A stretch of 64,000 nucleotides of DNA, taken from NCBI GenBank assembly GCA_024291935.2, contig CM044321.1, forward strand, positions 63,420,985-63,484,984, read 5' to 3'. Positions 22,226 through 32,599 of the stretch are shown here, piece by piece. A program made the position numbers and the translations under genes. The notes below the pieces were generated by a model that was not told the origin of the DNA, made no database searches, and saw nothing but the letters and a program-made list of their open reading frames with translations. The DNA comes from Okapia johnstoni (lineage: Eukaryota; Chordata; Mammalia; Artiodactyla; Giraffidae). Positions within the stretch are counted from its first letter, which is position 1. Each line of letters starts with the position of its first letter.

Positions 22226-22236
22226 ACTCACCTTCC
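22226..22236 (-). other. splice donor, predicted SERTM1 exon 1 end
   Basis: On the minus strand the sequence reads ggaggaag|gtgagt, with the last exon base at 22232 and the intron starting at 22231. It is the best minus-strand donor I see in the island; a weaker gtgagt with cgc before it lies at 22451-22456 and a gtgagc at about 22167. Confidence 0.6.
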
Positions 22237-22460
22237 TCCTCAATTCGAAATCGGACAATCTGCCCACGGTCCACGGACCTCGGCAGGAAAACGCGGGATT
22301 CCAGCGTCTCATCAGATCAGAGAAAACGGGGAGGAAGCCGGTGCGTTTTCCAACAACAGGGACTCGGAAAACCGTGGCTAGGGAACTAACTGCAGCCTGT
22401 TCCGCGCCAGTAGAACTTGCTCGGACTTGGAGCCGCCGGGGACCAGTGAAGACTCACGCG

Positions 22461-22472
22461 AGGCAGGTAAGG
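22461..22472 (+). other. plus-strand splice donor in the CpG island
   Basis: gaggcag|gtaagg, with intron start at 22467, fits the mammalian donor consensus well. It would suit the first exon of a divergent non-coding transcript. No matching downstream exon can be assigned from sequence. Confidence 0.4.
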
Positions 22473-23243
22473 TACAACGCGGGCGGCCAGTGTGCGCGCC
22501 GCGAGTCCTCAGGAAGGGAGGAGTGACCCTAAAAATCCAGGTGGGCGCTCAACAGACACTAGCGTGACCGCACACACCGCAAAGGCGAGAATAACCCTTC
22601 TCGCAAAGGCGAGCGTGCACCCAGAGAGACACGCTCCGCAAAGTGTAGAAGTGCCTGCACTTGAGCGGTGGAATCAACCCATCTCTGCAGCCGCAGACGC
22701 GAGGGCAGACCTCCCCGGCTCCCCGTGTCCGGGATAGAAGCGGGTCATCCCGGGACCAAGGACACGGCGTCCTACTGTAGCCCCGTGGAGTCACCCGGAG
22801 AATAGGCAGAGACGGGCAGCGGAGGCTGCTCGCCTGCACGAAGGGGACACATTCGGGGATGACCAGAGCAAGGAGCTCAACCGCTGGTAGCCGGGGAGAG
22901 TTTGCGAGGCGGCTCGGGAGGGAGCGGAGCCTCTGGGACCCGAGGCCGCCCCAGGAGAGGAGTCGGGGTGCCGGTGGTACAGGGCGAGCCCCCTCCAGCG
23001 CTCGGCACCTCGTGCCTCCCCGGCTTCCACTCCTCTGCCTGCGCTCGCGGGAGGCGTCGGGAGCCCCTCACTGACCTGCGGATCGGGGGCGCGCGGATGT
23101 CCCCCGCCGGCTCCCAAGCTCGGAGTGGGACGGGGCTGCTTCGAGCTCCTCGCGGGCTCCCCGGGTCTCGCCGATCTGCGCGCAGGAGAAGCGGTCGGCG
23201 GGAATGGTGGAGCGCACCGGTGCTGCGCGCGGCTGGGGCGCAC

Positions 23244-23252
23244 GGGCGGGGC
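23244..23252 (+). promoter_or_regulatory. GC box (Sp1-type)
   Basis: gggcggggc within a wider GC-rich tract, about 45 bp from the CCAAT box. Confidence 0.55.
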
Positions 23253-23292
23253 GGCGGGCGCAGCGGGAGGCTTCCCTCCGCCCCGCAGCCGC

Positions 23293-23307
23293 ACAGCCAA
23301 TGGCGGC
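23293..23307 (+). promoter_or_regulatory. CCAAT box overlapping a YY1-like site
   Basis: cagccaatggcggcg joins an NF-Y type CCAAT (23297-23301) with an aatggcggc YY1-type core. NF-Y acts in either orientation, so it fits either direction of transcription. Confidence 0.5.
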
Positions 23308-23515
23308 GAGCGGGGCCCACTCCCCGCCGCCCCCGAGCCGCTGCTCGGGCGGGCTCTAGGTGCTAGGATCGGAGCCAGGCTCCGGCAAGGGAGGAGCTTG
23401 CGCCAGCGTCGGAGAATCCTGGAGCAGGAGGAGGCTTTTGTGCAGGGAACCCCATCTGGGGAAGGCAGATGTGGCCTCAACTTTTGTGCGTGTATGTGTG
23501 TGCGCGCATTGAGGG

Positions 23516-24974
23516 AGGCGACGCAGTTCTCTAGGGACTTAGGGACCTTTCTGTTCAGGCAAAAGCATCTACTTTCTGCCAGTTCTTCCCCTCTTTTATG
23601 AATCCCACGCAGCCCCCACTCCAAACCACGAGTCTCGGTGCATCACAGGAAGCCCAGCTCTAAGCTGCGTGGGGGCATCGCCCGGTCCTGTGACGGGCCT
23701 CGCCTCAGACCTCTCTCCTCCAGCGTTTCTCATCTTCCTCTCTCCAAGACCTTTGCCAGATCATCAGATGAGTTGAATAGGGTTGCACTTTCCATCACTG
23801 ACAGGGAGACAGGCAATTGTAGAAACTCCCTACTGGGCCACTGGCTTAGAGAGTCACACATCTTAAAAGAACTCTGTACAGGGAGCCTTTAACTGGTATG
23901 CCTAACACCGGTTACCACTCAGCCCTGTGACCTTCCCCCAGTGACTCTGAATTCCTGTTTTTTTCAACTGGAAAGTGAGAGGCTTGGATTATCTGATGTC
24001 TGAGGTCTCTTCCACTTTGACAGTCAACAACCCAGGTGGCCCTCTGGCCTGCGAAGGGCTGAGCCCTGGGAGGTGTCCCAGGCGTGGCCTCCAGTCCCTG
24101 CTCTGCCTGCCCAGCAGCATTCATCTTGGCATCATCTCCCTGATGAGATGGCCAGGAGCAGAAATCAATATAAAAAGATGCTGCTCAAACCTCAGTGACC
24201 ATGTAAACTTGCCCAGATCCTGCCACCTACCAGCACCCAGCTGCTGGGGTCACGGTAGCTGTGGCCGTGTTCAGTGGTTCTCCAGGTAGAGGCAGATGGG
24301 GGTGGCAGGCTTAACTCCGAGACCCCCTTGGTAAGAGAGCAAAGGCTCTATCTCTCCTGTTTCCTTCTCCAGGGAAATTGTCCATATGTTCATCTTTTCT
24401 GTGTGACTCTGAGTATAGGATCTAAAAAGCAGGATGCTGGAATGAGTTGCACTATCCAGAGGGTATATTCTGGGACCTGCTTCTCTCCCAATATACTTGC
24501 CTTTGTATCCTAAACTTTACCATCCACATGCTGCTTTCATGAATTGTCCTACATCCACTTACCACTTGCTCTATTAGGTACTTAGATTTCTACTTAGCCT
24601 CCTCATAAGCAGTAACATCCATGAAATCATTGCTTTGTTATAAACCAATTGTATTTCAATACAGAGTAAGTAATAAATAATCTGTGAGGATTTTCTTGGT
24701 ATCTTCTGAACTTGGTTTCCTAGGGCTGCTGTAACAAATTTCCCTGTTTCAAAATTGATGTGAGAGGCAAAGCTTCACTTATATTAATTTTTAAAAATTT
24801 TCATGTACAAATGCTTTAGAAAATGTTAATTGTCAAATTTGTCTTCAAAAGTAGGCACCATTCAAAGTCCTGAGAGTTTGTGGACACAGTTTAGAGACAT
24901 AGTATCAGCTTCTAGCAAGCATGATCACCCTATCTTTCCCCCAGCTCTTTTCTGTCTTCTTCAGAGAGAGATGA
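23516..24974. other. 5' flank of SERTM1, no gene recognised
   Basis: CpG density falls off through about 23.7 kb. A MIR/L2-like piece (about 23935-24020, 'caactggaaagtgagaggct...gaggtctcttcc') is possible but weak. No coding frame is convincing. Confidence 0.4.
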
Positions 24975-25235
24975 ATGGTTTTTTAAAAAAGTGTGGAATT
25001 TGGAATCAGATGGAGTGTCATTAAATTCTGATGCTCTCATTTATTACCTCTGTGATTTAAGCCCATCACTTAACTTCTTTAAGCCTCAATTTCCTTATCT
25101 ATAAAATGGAAATAACGGTGTCCACATTGTTATGTTGTTGTGAGGGTTAAATGTGTGTATGAGCTTGCACACACACGCACAGAGTTCCTAACAATTGTCT
25201 TGCATATAATAAATGCTTAAAAATATTAGCTCCAT
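24975..25235 (+). repeat. MIR SINE
   Basis: Well-preserved forward MIR: 'atttggaatcagatgg', 'tgtgatttaagcccatcact', 'cctcaatttccttatctata', 'ttgttgtgagggttaaatg', 'ataataaatgctt'. Confidence 0.8.
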
Positions 25236-25669
25236 CTTTTCTTCCTTGCTACCATCAAAGCAGCATTCAGAATTACTTTGTCCATTCTCTAATTTCCTTC
25301 TAGGTTATCAGTAATCTTACATTCTGTGTCTAATATTCCCCAGATTCTCTGCTTCTTTTCCTTAATTCCTTCATTTCTGCCCCCTTCTAATGATTCCTTC
25401 CCAAACTCTGTCCTCTCTCTCATTCCTCCATCTCTCTTCTCTCAAGCAGTTCCCCCTTCCCATCTGCCACAATTTCAGAGATCTATGCCCTGTAAAGGAA
25501 CTAAGGTAACTCAGAGAATACTGTGGGTCATAAAAATTCTTACTTCTTTTGCTCTTTCATGAAGTGTCAATAGTCCTTTTTGTTTATTTGCTTGTTTAAA
25601 TCATGGTATTCCCCCAAAGCATGAAGAAATTTATGTTATCTAATGCTGTGGAAAAACTCCTGGACCACA
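25236..25669. other. intergenic, nothing recognised
   Basis: A pyrimidine-rich stretch at about 25330-25460 is the only compositional feature. Confidence 0.4.
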
Positions 25670-25805
25670 GTCCTATTAAATTTGACAGACATATTTGAGC
25701 ATCTGTTATATGCCAAGCAGTGCCCCAGGCACTAGGGAGATAAAAATAAAGCCAAAGTCTTCTAAAATGCTTACAGTTCAACTGGGCAGATAGACATATA
25801 AATAC
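25670..25805 (-). repeat. L2 LINE 3' fragment
   Basis: Reverse L2 end: 'tttgagcatctgttatatgc', 'aagcagtgccccaggcacta', then 'aatgcttacagttcaactgg'. Confidence 0.6.
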
Positions 25806-28800
25806 CTACTTTGAATGTAAGTCTGCCTTGTGAGGTTTCAAACAGTGCATGTGAAAGAATCCCCTGTGCTTTTGTGGTCATGAGATTGTCTTGGGCTGGC
25901 CAGTCAAAGTACTCCACCTGCCCACAGCCTCCGCTGAGTGAGGAGCCCTGTTCTACTCCCCCTGAGCAGAGTTTATTGGTTTTGTCTTCTTGTAATGGAT
26001 GTCCACATTTTATTTTTCTTAGCCACCTGTCATCTCGCCACTGTTTGAAACTTTGTGAGAAGCAGAGCCATCTCTCACTGCTGATGCATGAAAGGCCATA
26101 TACTCTTTCCCATCCTCCGACTACCACCCAACACCAGTGTAGCTGGGGTGAGAGCATGTGACCTAGGCTTGGACAGTCAAATATACTTACCTTGGACCTG
26201 GAATTGAAACTTGGTCACACAAAAGAACTGAGATGAGGAGAGTGCTTTCTGGAAGTGACTGTGACACTGTCCAGGTTGCAGGGTCAGCAGGGGCAGGGGG
26301 ACAAGCAGTGAGACCTGGTTTCCAGCGCCCAGTGTCACTTACCGTCACGGCTCCTCCTGTTCAGTGATGGCAGGAGTATCCACCCTCAGCTAATTTGGAG
26401 GTATGACTTGGTTGCTGTTCTGGCTTCTCAGCCTCGGTTTGTTTCTGTTCACTTTCTGAACCTCTCTCTGATCCAATATCCTTTCAATATATATTTTTTC
26501 TTAAATGAGCCAAACTGATTCTTAGCAACTAAGAATGCTTTGGCTGAGTCCTAATACAAAGTCTCTGCCTCAACAGGGAGAATGCTAGCTAACTGATCCA
26601 GGTAACTTCTCCTTCTAGGACATTCAAATTGGAAGTACGTGAGTGGGTCAATCAGAACCCAGAACAGAAGCTAAAAGCACACACCCAGGGGCTATGAGAT
26701 AGCAGAGACTGTGTGTAGGCTTAAATTGTGAGTAAGTTATGAACAAGCAAAAATCATGAGCTAGCAGAAATCAAAGCACATGCAGAGGGGAGGAAGAGGT
26801 GGTTGGCTGACAGCTGTAAGGAAGCAGAAGTCAGAGGCACTGAGTCCGCATGATGGGGAAGGAATGGATGAACCCCTCTCTCCAAGCTTTAGGTCACCCT
26901 TGAATTTGAACTGTTTTCCATTTTCCAAACTACATTTCAGTTTCTATGAAACTGATTAGTCATAGCTATTCATGGGTTCCTTGAAATTCCAGGTGCTCTC
27001 TTTTCAATGTATATCCTTATAACATCTCCACTATTATTTGAGGTAACCAGAATAAGACTTTCCATATGATCAAAGGATCCTGAAGATTACAGTGATGCTA
27101 TGACCCAGGACCCAGTAAACAACTGTCAAGTGTTATACTTCAGTAGTCACTGACCTGCATCTCCAAAGATGTCCTTTGGTTTCCTGTCTTCCTGGAAGTT
27201 CCCCAGGAGGAGTACCCTTCCTCTGGGCCAGAAGATAATAGTTTATAAGAAGCCCCTGTTTACAATGTGCTCTATTCCTCGGGGAGAAAGAAGGACCAGA
27301 GGTATTTCTCTCTGCATTAGCTGTTAGCACCTGAGCAGATTAAATGAGTTCGTTCTTAAATTTGAACTCTTAGAGGTCTGATAGGGGATGAGCTGGTTAT
27401 ATCTGGACACAAGGGCGTGGGGGGAAGGGGATGATAGAAAATGGCGGTGAGAGGTCCCGGGAACACTCTAAGGGAGTGTCTAATGGAACATTCCCATGGG
27501 GGGAAGTCCTGCTGGCAGCCAGTGTGGAGAGTGCGGGGCAGCGCGGCCCGAATGGCAGCCGGCGTGCACTTCACAGTCTGCCTTCTGCCAGCTCCAGAGC
27601 GTGACCTTGCATAGTTTCTGTTACCTTTCAGCTCTCAGAGCAAGTGGGGCTGAGCTAACATGGCAGCATAAGATGGCCATCTTGTCTGCCCGCTTTGCAG
27701 TTCTGCTCAGAAATTACATCAGTTGTGCCTTGGGGTTTCCTGAATTCATTACCACAGCCTTCATTTTATCTCCCGAAACATACAGTGCCCTCTCATGGCT
27801 TGTACAAAAGGAAGTGTCTGTGTCTCACCTAGTCAGTGAATGGTATGCATTCTAGGGGGGAAAAAAAGTGATTCTGTTAATGAAACTTGACACAGGAAGG
27901 AAGGAATTTACACACTCTACTGTGTTTGAAGGGAGAGAAGATGCACTGAAACTGCTTTAATGAAAGCAGAAGTCTGAAGTTATCTCTACAGTGCTTTATT
28001 TATTTTCTCAAAGTCTAAAATGTACCTCAGGGTTTGGTGTTTTTCTTCTTCTGAGACTAGTGGGTAGAACTCTTCTCGGAATAGCAGTGAGTCACATCAG
28101 GGTGCAGGTAGGAGAAAAAAAAAAAATAATGCCAGGGACCCATCTTTTCTTTATTAGCTACACACTGCATCTGCTGGGGGCTGTGCTTGCCAGTCAGCTC
28201 TGTTTGTGTGGCCAAGTGACTTACCGTGAGTTATAAATCAGCGATGAGCAATGTGAAAAGCAGACGGGGAGTTGAATGCATCCTCCACATCTCTGTCTTG
28301 TGACTGGCTGGAGTCCATGTGCAATTTTGAAAAGGATGTTTGGAAAGGATATGCATCATTTTAAATTGCTCCGTGGGAGCTTTGCAGTTCATAATGTGCC
28401 TCTCAGGTACTTTTCAGAGACGGCTTTGCCTTGAAGTGGTTTGCAATTTCATAACAGCAAAAGGGCAACTTTGGGGTGTTAGGCTAGAAAAGCTAATTTT
28501 GAAAGAATTAGCAAGAAATAAGTTTGGGAGGGAGGGTGAGTGGAGGGAGCTGAAATATTTGGGCTGAATTCTACCCCATAATATCTGGCACTGGGAATTC
28601 CAAGTATGTGCCAATAACTTTGCTGTCCATGCCTCAGTCCAACCCTCAAATACCATTGGGAAAATCTACTTGGGCGTGAGCCTTCAGATGACGAAAATAT
28701 ATTTGCTCTTGTGGAAAAACAGTTAAAAACCCTGACGTATGATAGTTGAACAATGCTTGAGTTGACCATCTGCAAGAAAATCGTTACTGAAATGATTCTG

Positions 28801-29392
28801 AGCCAAACACATCTGCTGTGCTGTTTGCGTTTATTGCGGCTTTACTCAGAGCAATGCCCATCAGCAGTGCTGTGTGCTGTGCTGTGTGAGTGGCGCTGAC
28901 TGTTAAGTGGAGAGTTGGTGTGTGGGCACCACTGCCCCAGACATCCAGGTGAGAACGAGTCAGCAATCAGCAGCCTGGGAAAATAGGCATCTTGAGCAAA
29001 TGTACTTGGAGGTCAAGAAGAGAGGAAACCAGGGTTGGATTTTGATTCAGCACAATAAATATGGGCAGAGTATTATGTGTACAGAATAGGAAAGCATGAG
29101 ATTCCCGCAAACCCTGAAGGGGGAGGGGAGGGAAGAGCCACAGATCCAACAGGACTGCTATTGCAGAGAGGGCTCTATTTTTTCATATGCTAAAATCTCT
29201 TTTAGAAAACCTCCAGAAGAGATTTCTGTACAAAGCACACGTGACACAAATTGGGAAGTGGTGCTATAAAAGCTATAAGGGTAGTAATTGTATTTCCACC
29301 TCTTGCATTGATAGTCAAGGCAGATAGGTAGAGAATGTTTCCCCTGAATAGCGCCTTGCAGTTTAAACCTCTTAAAAATGGTCTGTTAGTCA
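25806..29392. other. largely unique intergenic DNA, repeat-poor
   Basis: About 3.6 kb with no ruminant SINE, BovB or recognisable MIR. It includes a small CpG-bearing patch at about 27.53-27.57 kb and the palindrome at 27670-27683. No coding frame looks real. This is the part of the window where conserved regulatory DNA is most plausible. Confidence 0.4.
27670..27683. promoter_or_regulatory. perfect 14-bp palindrome with back-to-back YY1-like cores
   Basis: aagatggccatctt is self-complementary and contains AAGATGG on both strands. The function is inferred from motif similarity only. Confidence 0.25.
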
Positions 29393-29460
29393 GCACAACC
29401 TTTTTGAGCACCTCCCTTGTGCCAGGAGCTTGTTCATAGTCATGAACAAGATAGAGTTGA
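29393..29460 (-). repeat. short L2 3' fragment
   Basis: 'ttttgagcacctcccttgtg' and 'ccaggagcttgttcatagtc' match the reverse L2 tail. Only about 70 bp. Confidence 0.4.
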
Positions 29461-30096
29461 GCTGGAGTAGACGATCATCAAGAAGATGTTGAAAAAACAG
29501 ACCCTTCTGGACATACTGTGGTCTGCAACCTCACCCCCACCCCGCCCCAGTCCAGTGTGCAAAAATTCCCATCTTGCCTTTCTCTAGTTTTCATCTGAAA
29601 ACAAATTTTATTTCCCATTTTTCTCGTCCTCTTGGTTTTCCTTTACCTACTTCATCATGAACTTCCACTTAATTTCATCCAGCTCTCCCACCCAGCGGCC
29701 CTATAGTTTGTCACTGTTGATCATCTGCTCTTGTCCTCACTTCCGGCTTTCCCCCTCTGAGATTTCAGGGGTCCTCACAACAGTGGGCTTCAAACTCAGT
29801 GCTCATAAGGCACAGAAAGACTTCCCAAGAGAGGACTTGTGCAAAAAATAGTTTTAAGGAAAATTGCAACATAATATCAAGTATTTTTCTTAAATTGATC
29901 ACCTTGAGAATTCACAAGCATTTGTAATACCCTTTCTCGTACTACACGAGAAAGATCTGTACCTCACTGATCCCAAATCTTACTATGGGAAATAGAAATA
30001 TAACCGATGGCCTATATTTGCTATAACTTAATCTGGAAACAAGTAAATTCACCTGTGGATGAAATAATTAGAAAAAAGTTCTTATTTATCTTACTA
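29461..30096. other. intergenic, nothing further recognised
   Basis: Contains a C-rich patch at about 29529-29550 and the hairpin at 29932-29954. Confidence 0.4.
29932..29954. repeat. perfect short hairpin, 9-bp arms, 5-nt loop
   Basis: ctttctcgt and acgagaaag flank actac. Confidence 0.75.
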
Positions 30097-30318
30097 GGCT
30101 TCCCAGGTGGCACTAGTGGTAAAGAATCTGCATGCCAATGCAGAGGAGTTGCAAGAGACACAGGCTCAGTCCCTGGGTCAGGGAGATCCCCTTGAGTTGG
30201 AAATGGTAACCCGCTCCAGTATTCTTGCCTGGGGAATCCCATGGACAAAGGAGCCTGGCGGACTGCAGTCCAAGGGGTTGCAAAGAGTTGGACACGACCA
30301 AGTGTCGGAGCACACATA
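30097..30318 (+). mobile_element. Bov-tA SINE
   Basis: Forward full-length copy from 'taggcttcccaggtggcact' to 'cgaccaagtgtcggagcac'. It is the first ruminant-lineage SINE to the right of the CpG island. Confidence 0.92.
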
Positions 30319-30552
30319 TTAACCTTATTAAGAGAACTTTCAATAAAATGTTAGCTTGTATGTTTAGTAGTTATTTGTAAAAAAATAAAATAAATGTATG
30401 TTTTGGTAAAAAGCTTTAATATGTGAAAATTATTCATCAATTATACATTGATAATAATTATAATAGTAATTAATTTAGAAGAAAAATTTTAACACTTAGA
30501 GCCCTATGCTCACAGAAAATATAAAACTTACATTAAAACTTGAGTTTGTATA

Positions 30553-30783
30553 CAGTTGACCTTGAACAATGGAAGATTGGGGCACCACCTCTCCCCACAG
30601 ACATTTGAGTTTAACTTAGAGTTGGCCCTCCGTACTAACTGTGGTTTCTCCATGTCTGTGGTTCTTCATCCTGGGATTAAGTCAACACCTGAACCTGTAG
30701 TACTGTAGTATCTACTATTGAAAACATTCCGTGTATAAATAGACCTGAGTAGTTTAAACCTGTGCTATTCAGGGGGGCAACTC
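30553..30783. mobile_element. small non-autonomous DNA transposon with TIRs and TA target
   Basis: The left end CAGTTGACCTTGAAC and the inverted right end (gtttaaacctgtgctattc...gcaact) form imperfect terminal inverted repeats. TA dinucleotides flank both ends. About 231 bp with no coding capacity. TA target and TIR form fit a Tc1/mariner or pogo (Tigger-like) MITE; the exact family is not certain. Confidence 0.55.
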
Positions 30784-31724
30784 TATATGTTTGTTGAGTG
30801 AGGGTGATAAATAAAGAACTTGTGATTTAAAAAAAAAAATGCATTGTGAAATTCAGTTGCCAGGGAAGATATGTGGACCAGAAGAACAGATTCAAATAGA
30901 AAGGAAGATGTAAAATTTCAGTTTAAGAGCACTTTTATCTATTTTTAAGTGGATAACAGTGGGTACCAAATTTATATGGTATTAAAATTCCTTGATTACT
31001 GTTATAGACTGAATGTGTCCCCTCAAAATGTTTAAGTTGAAAACTAATCATCAGTGTAATGGCGTTTGGAATATTAACCAATCACCCTCTCACACTGATC
31101 AGTCACTCATCTGTGGTGTTGATTAGACAAGGATAAGAGGGAGAGAAGAGAACGATTCTGATTCCTTGAAAAAGTCATACCTTGAAATTTCAGTGGGAAA
31201 ATGAGTACCAACAGGGCAAATTGAGGAACACTGATGTAGTACAAGGGTAAGAAAACATTCTGTGAGTGGCCAATTAATACCTATCTTAAGCTTTTCAGAT
31301 TGTATGCCGTGGCGTTTTTGTGATAACTTCACCTCTGCTGTTGTAAACAGCCGAAGAGCATATGTAACAGATAGACCTGGCTGTGTTCCAATAAATCTTT
31401 ATTTGTAAAAGCAGACAGTGAGCTGAATTTAGCCAGCTCCCAATATATACATTATCCATGACCCGCAAGAAGCTTGAGCAGTAGTTGAGTCTTCAAGTTA
31501 CCTAGAGGGAATTTCGCCTCACGTAGTCAAGATGCAGACATCTGGCTTGATCTTTTTCCTGTCACTGAAGGCTACGATTCTCAGATCTTTTGGTGTTCTC
31601 ACAAGGTGGCAGCTGGCGTCTCCAGGTTTTCTGAGAGAGAGCAAGGAGGAAACCACAATGCATTTCTGAACTAAGTCACACATTGTCACTTTTGTCACAT
31701 TCTGTTTGCTAGAAATGAATTATT
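30784..31724. other. intergenic with possible hAT terminal debris
   Basis: At about 31350-31440 'ctgtgttccaataaatcttt' and 'atttgtaaaagcagacagtg' resemble the end of hAT/Charlie-type elements and may belong with the transposase relic at 32.6-33.5 kb. The rest is unassigned. Confidence 0.35.
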
Positions 31725-32370
31725 AAGTCTGACCCTCAGAAAAGAAGAAATGCAGATGGCCAAAAGGCACATGAAGAGATATTCAGCACTGCTTATTGTT
31801 AGAGAAACGCAAATCAAAACTACAGTGAGGTATCGCCTCATATCAATCAGAGTGGCCATCATAAAAAGTCTACAAATAATAAGTTAAGAGTTTGGGACTA
31901 ACATGGGCTTCCCTGGTGGCTCAGATGGTAAAGAATCTGCCTGCAACGCAGGAGACCTAGGTTCGGTCCCTGGGTTGGGAAGATCCCCTGGACGAGGAAA
32001 TGGCAACCCACTCCAGTATTCTTGCCTGGAGAATTCCACAGACAGAGGAGCCTGGTGGGCTACAGTCTGTGGAATCAAAAAGAGTCAGATACGACTGAGG
32101 AATACTTTCCTTTTCACGTATTTTGGGGATTAACATATATACACTACTTACTGCATAGCACAGAGAACTATACTCTGTTTTATAATAACTTATAATGGAA
32201 ATGAATTTGAAAAAGAATAGATATACATATATGTATAACTGAATCACTTTGCTGTCTCAGTTCAGCTATCTGAGACATCATCACCAGCTATCATCATCAG
32301 CTATCTACCTGAAACTAAAATAATATTGTAAGTCAACTATACTTCAATAAAAAAAAGTCTGACCCTCAGA
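31725..32370 (+). mobile_element. 5'-truncated, internally deleted L1 with perfect 16-bp TSD
   Basis: The exact repeat aagtctgaccctcaga at 31725-31740 and 32355-32370 is the target-site duplication. Inside it, 31741 to about 31890 is the L1 ORF2 segment ('cagatggccaaaaggcacat', 'gagtggccatcataaaaagt'), which jumps directly to the ruminant L1 3' end ('gcatagcacagagaactata', 'taactgaatcactttgctgt', 'caactatacttcaataaaa'). The end of ORF2 is missing. A Bov-tA sits inside (31903-32117), and an extra segment of about 50 bp with three cagctatc copies interrupts the tail at about 32258-32309. Confidence 0.88.
31903..32117 (+). mobile_element. Bov-tA SINE nested in the L1
   Basis: Near-consensus forward copy 'gggcttccctggtggctcag' to 'gactgaggaatactttcc'. 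'ttgggactaacat' before it and 'ttggggattaacat' after it are the likely target duplication. Confidence 0.93.
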
Positions 32371-32599
32371 ATACACCTTTTGAGAGCAGGATTGTGAGAG
32401 AGTCTGTGGACATATTTTAAAGACACTACCAAACTGTTGTGATGTTTTGTTTTAGTTGATATGTTTTAAGAAATCTCAGTTAAATACTTGGAAAAGGGAG
32501 TATTTTAATAACTTTCTCAAATAGTGTGTGGCTATTCTTAGTTGCAACATCAAATACTGGTTTCTTAAAGGTGAATTGCATCATAGAATCTGAAACCAT
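32371..32599. other. intergenic flank between L1 and the hAT relic
   Basis: Probably also decayed hAT sequence, but nothing can be read with confidence. Confidence 0.3.

Larger units (their letters stand above)
807..22231 (-). other. SERTM1: predicted SERTM1 intron 1 (about 21.4 kb)
   Basis: The intron is bounded by the GTGAGT donor at 22231 in the CpG island and the acceptor at 807. It is filled mainly with ruminant SINEs, three BovB pieces and older MIR, L2 and L1 fragments. Additional non-coding exons inside it cannot be excluded. The overall size agrees with my recollection that the human gene spans roughly 24 kb with its coding part in the last exon. Confidence 0.6.
21842..23515. promoter_or_regulatory. 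CpG island, predicted bidirectional promoter of SERTM1
   Basis: This is the only long stretch in the window with abundant CpG and high GC, sharply bounded on the left by an A-run. It contains a GC box at 23244-23252, a CCAAT box at 23297-23301 overlapping a YY1-like tggcggc, and an E2F-like TTTCCCGCC at 21904-21912. No TATA box is evident. Good splice donors point both ways (minus at 22231, plus at 22467). I infer that it drives SERTM1 leftwards and may start a divergent transcript rightwards. Transcription start positions cannot be fixed from sequence. Long frames on both strands here come from GC richness. Confidence 0.82.

Noticed and set aside
22791..23624. 277-codon Pro/Arg/Ala-rich minus-strand frame in the CpG island (and plus-strand counterparts of 147-158 codons)
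   Set aside because: GC-rich DNA has few stops; composition is typical of spurious frames, no domain is visible, and overlapping frames of similar length occur on both strands.
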